Under the pieces are notes generated by a model that was given only the letters and a program-made list of their open reading frames with translations, searched no databases and was not told the DNA's origin. From an uncultured Parabacteroides sp. (lineage in GTDB: Bacteria; Bacteroidota; Bacteroidia; Bacteroidales; Tannerellaceae): a stretch of 64,000 nucleotides of DNA. The position numbers and the translations under genes are program-made. The DNA lies in NCBI RefSeq assembly GCF_947855115.1, contig NZ_CANTZW010000002.1, positions 124,001 through 188,000 of the forward strand, in the 5' to 3' direction. Positions 62,469-64,000 of this stretch are shown here, piece after piece (within the stretch, counting starts at the first letter, position 1; each line of letters begins with the position of its first letter).

Positions 62469-62499
62469 AGGAGGAAACCTCCGTGAAGATTTCCTCCTT
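62469..62499 (-). terminator. Terminator/attenuator-like hairpin between tetR and methyltransferase
   Basis: Minus strand AAGGAGGAAA...TTTCCTCCTTTTTTT; alternative GGAGG-TTT-CCTCC. Confidence 0.6.
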
Positions 62500-62540
62500 G
62501 TCTGCCGTCCTGATGCGGCTGTTTGTATGTCTGTATCTCA

Positions 62541-63153
62541 TCATATCTTGATAATTGCCCTCCAACCTTGAATCTCAAATAGGATATAATCGTGTAAAAT
62601 AGCTTCCATCTCTCGTCGAGGTATGGAATGCATCAACAGTTCCTCGAACATTGTGAACATCCATACCGTATGCAAATGGATGATAAAATCGGACACCGCC
62701 GTATTGATTTCGGGGTACTTCTGCCGCATGGACGCGAACCACGCCTTGACCAATTCCGTAGAACGGTCGGTATAATTTTCGCGGAAGCGTTCCAACGAAG
62801 AACCTTGCGCATGAAACAACAAAATCCCCATCAGTGCGCGATGTTTATCAATCAATGAAATATATTCGTCTATGCAGGATTTCAGATACTTCTCCGACTT
62901 CATCGTCATAATGTCCTCGCCCTGTATGCCGTGATGTTCTTGCAGCATGGCTTCCAAAGCGCACAAGACAGGACGAACCACCTCACGGAACAGTTCATCT
63001 TTGTTCGTGAAATAGTTGTAGATGTTTCCGACACCAATCCCGGCAGTCTCCGCTATTTCGCGCATGGAAGTCTTGGAATAGCCTTTCTGCCCGAATTGCT
63101 GTCCGGCAACCGTCAATATGCGACCTCGAATGTCTTCTTTCAGCACTTGCATG
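62541..63153 (-). CDS. TetR-family regulator
   Basis: RILTVAGQQFGQKGYSKTSMREIAETAGIGVGNIYNYFTNKDELF; start ATG at 63153. Confidence 0.95.
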
Positions 63154-63328
63154 TATAATGGAATTTTGCTTTTACAAAAGTATAGGGTTTGAAATCGTCC
63201 GGCAATACCTACTTTTAGGGATTTTATCTTACCATTGTACATCTTGATGTTAGCCATCATAAAAAACGCCAATCACTGCCACATGCTTCCACGAAAATGC
63301 CAACCCATTGTTTGACATCCAATACCCT

Positions 63329-63397
63329 TCTACTTTGCAGACTTTGCGCGACAACGGCACGTTGGCTTATTCGCAGATTAACCACAAGGCATTTTAA
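63329..63397 (+). pseudogene. Fragment of CTn HTH_17/excisionase-like gene
   Basis: STLQTLRDNGTLAYSQINHKAF* matches the family core; no N-terminal part. Confidence 0.65.
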
Positions 63398-63481
63398 TAT
63401 CCGGAACTATGCCACAATCAACGAGCTTATATCAAATGGAAGTACTGGAGAATGGCGGTAACGAACACAAGCTATTAAAGT

Positions 63482-63523
63482 AAAAATAATGGGGACGGTA
63501 TGAAAATCGTCCCGTTATTTTTA
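63482..63523 (+). terminator. Intrinsic terminator hairpin
   Basis: AAAAATAATGGGGACGgtatgaaaatCGTCCCGTTATTTTTA. Confidence 0.7.
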
Positions 63524-64000
63524 TGTCTATGATTAATATTTAATTCTGTGTTTATTTTTCCCTATTTTGGTTTGTTCTCTTAAAATCAATACGCAGAAAT
63601 CGCCTATGGAAAGGTATTTTCTTTGCCGTCGTGCGTAATAAATCATCTTTCCCCTCTTGTTGTAGCCTTGGTTTATTCCCTTTGGAAGCTCTATTTATAT
63701 GCGTATCAGACTGTTATCGGGGATTTGTTTTCTGTTTATCAATAAAATATGCTGCCTTTGCAAACGATAAAAATCAAGTACCTATTATTATTGGGTATTC
63801 AGTATAAACGAAAAATATATTGCTTATGGTATAAACTTATAACATCGGTTACGATGTCATATTTTCGAGGGTAAAAAAGAAGCGTTGTGTCTATGTCTTG
63901 CTGTAATAAAGCGTAGGAAACTTTAAAACTGATAACAAGATTGGTATGATATTTGTGTTTGATTTTCAAAATTTTAATATATTTCCCTCGGTTCAAGCGT

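Noticed and set aside
63799-63996. 65-aa minus-strand ORF at the window end
   Set aside because: AT-rich, no family resemblance, truncated context.

Overview
This is a Bacteroidota chromosome window, most likely Parabacteroides-like (judged from gene content and TAnnTTTG promoter style, not from a search). The backbone carries polysaccharide hydrolases, tRNA-Tyr and tRNA-Thr, SOD, a pyruvoyl-dependent arginine decarboxylase, nfo, nhaD, bamD, rpoZ, an AddB-like nuclease, a MATE exporter, aguA/aguB, pabB/pabC and recQ. A composite mobile region of about 17 kb (~22.08-39.35 kb) interrupts an ABC exporter gene. It holds CTnDOT-like remnants (DUF3408, small MobA-like protein, oriT-like repeats, HTH, broken rteC), an NBU-like mobilizable element (integrase, primase/helicase, toprim primase, MobV relaxase, oriT candidate), an AraC/ketopantoate-reductase cargo operon, and a defence block (McrBC with an EVE-like region in McrB, plus an unassigned two-gene module). 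A second accessory block (~55.3-63.4 kb) carries AraC, an MBL-fold hydrolase and a TetR/methyltransferase/ABC/ABC operon, flanked by gene fragments. The most unusual signal is a set of three intergenic arrays (1519-1606, 13097-13204, 46783-46869). All lie between convergent genes, all have an exact 22-bp period, and each is built from a different short inverted-repeat word. I do not recognise them as a described repeat class. No CRISPR array or rRNA was seen.
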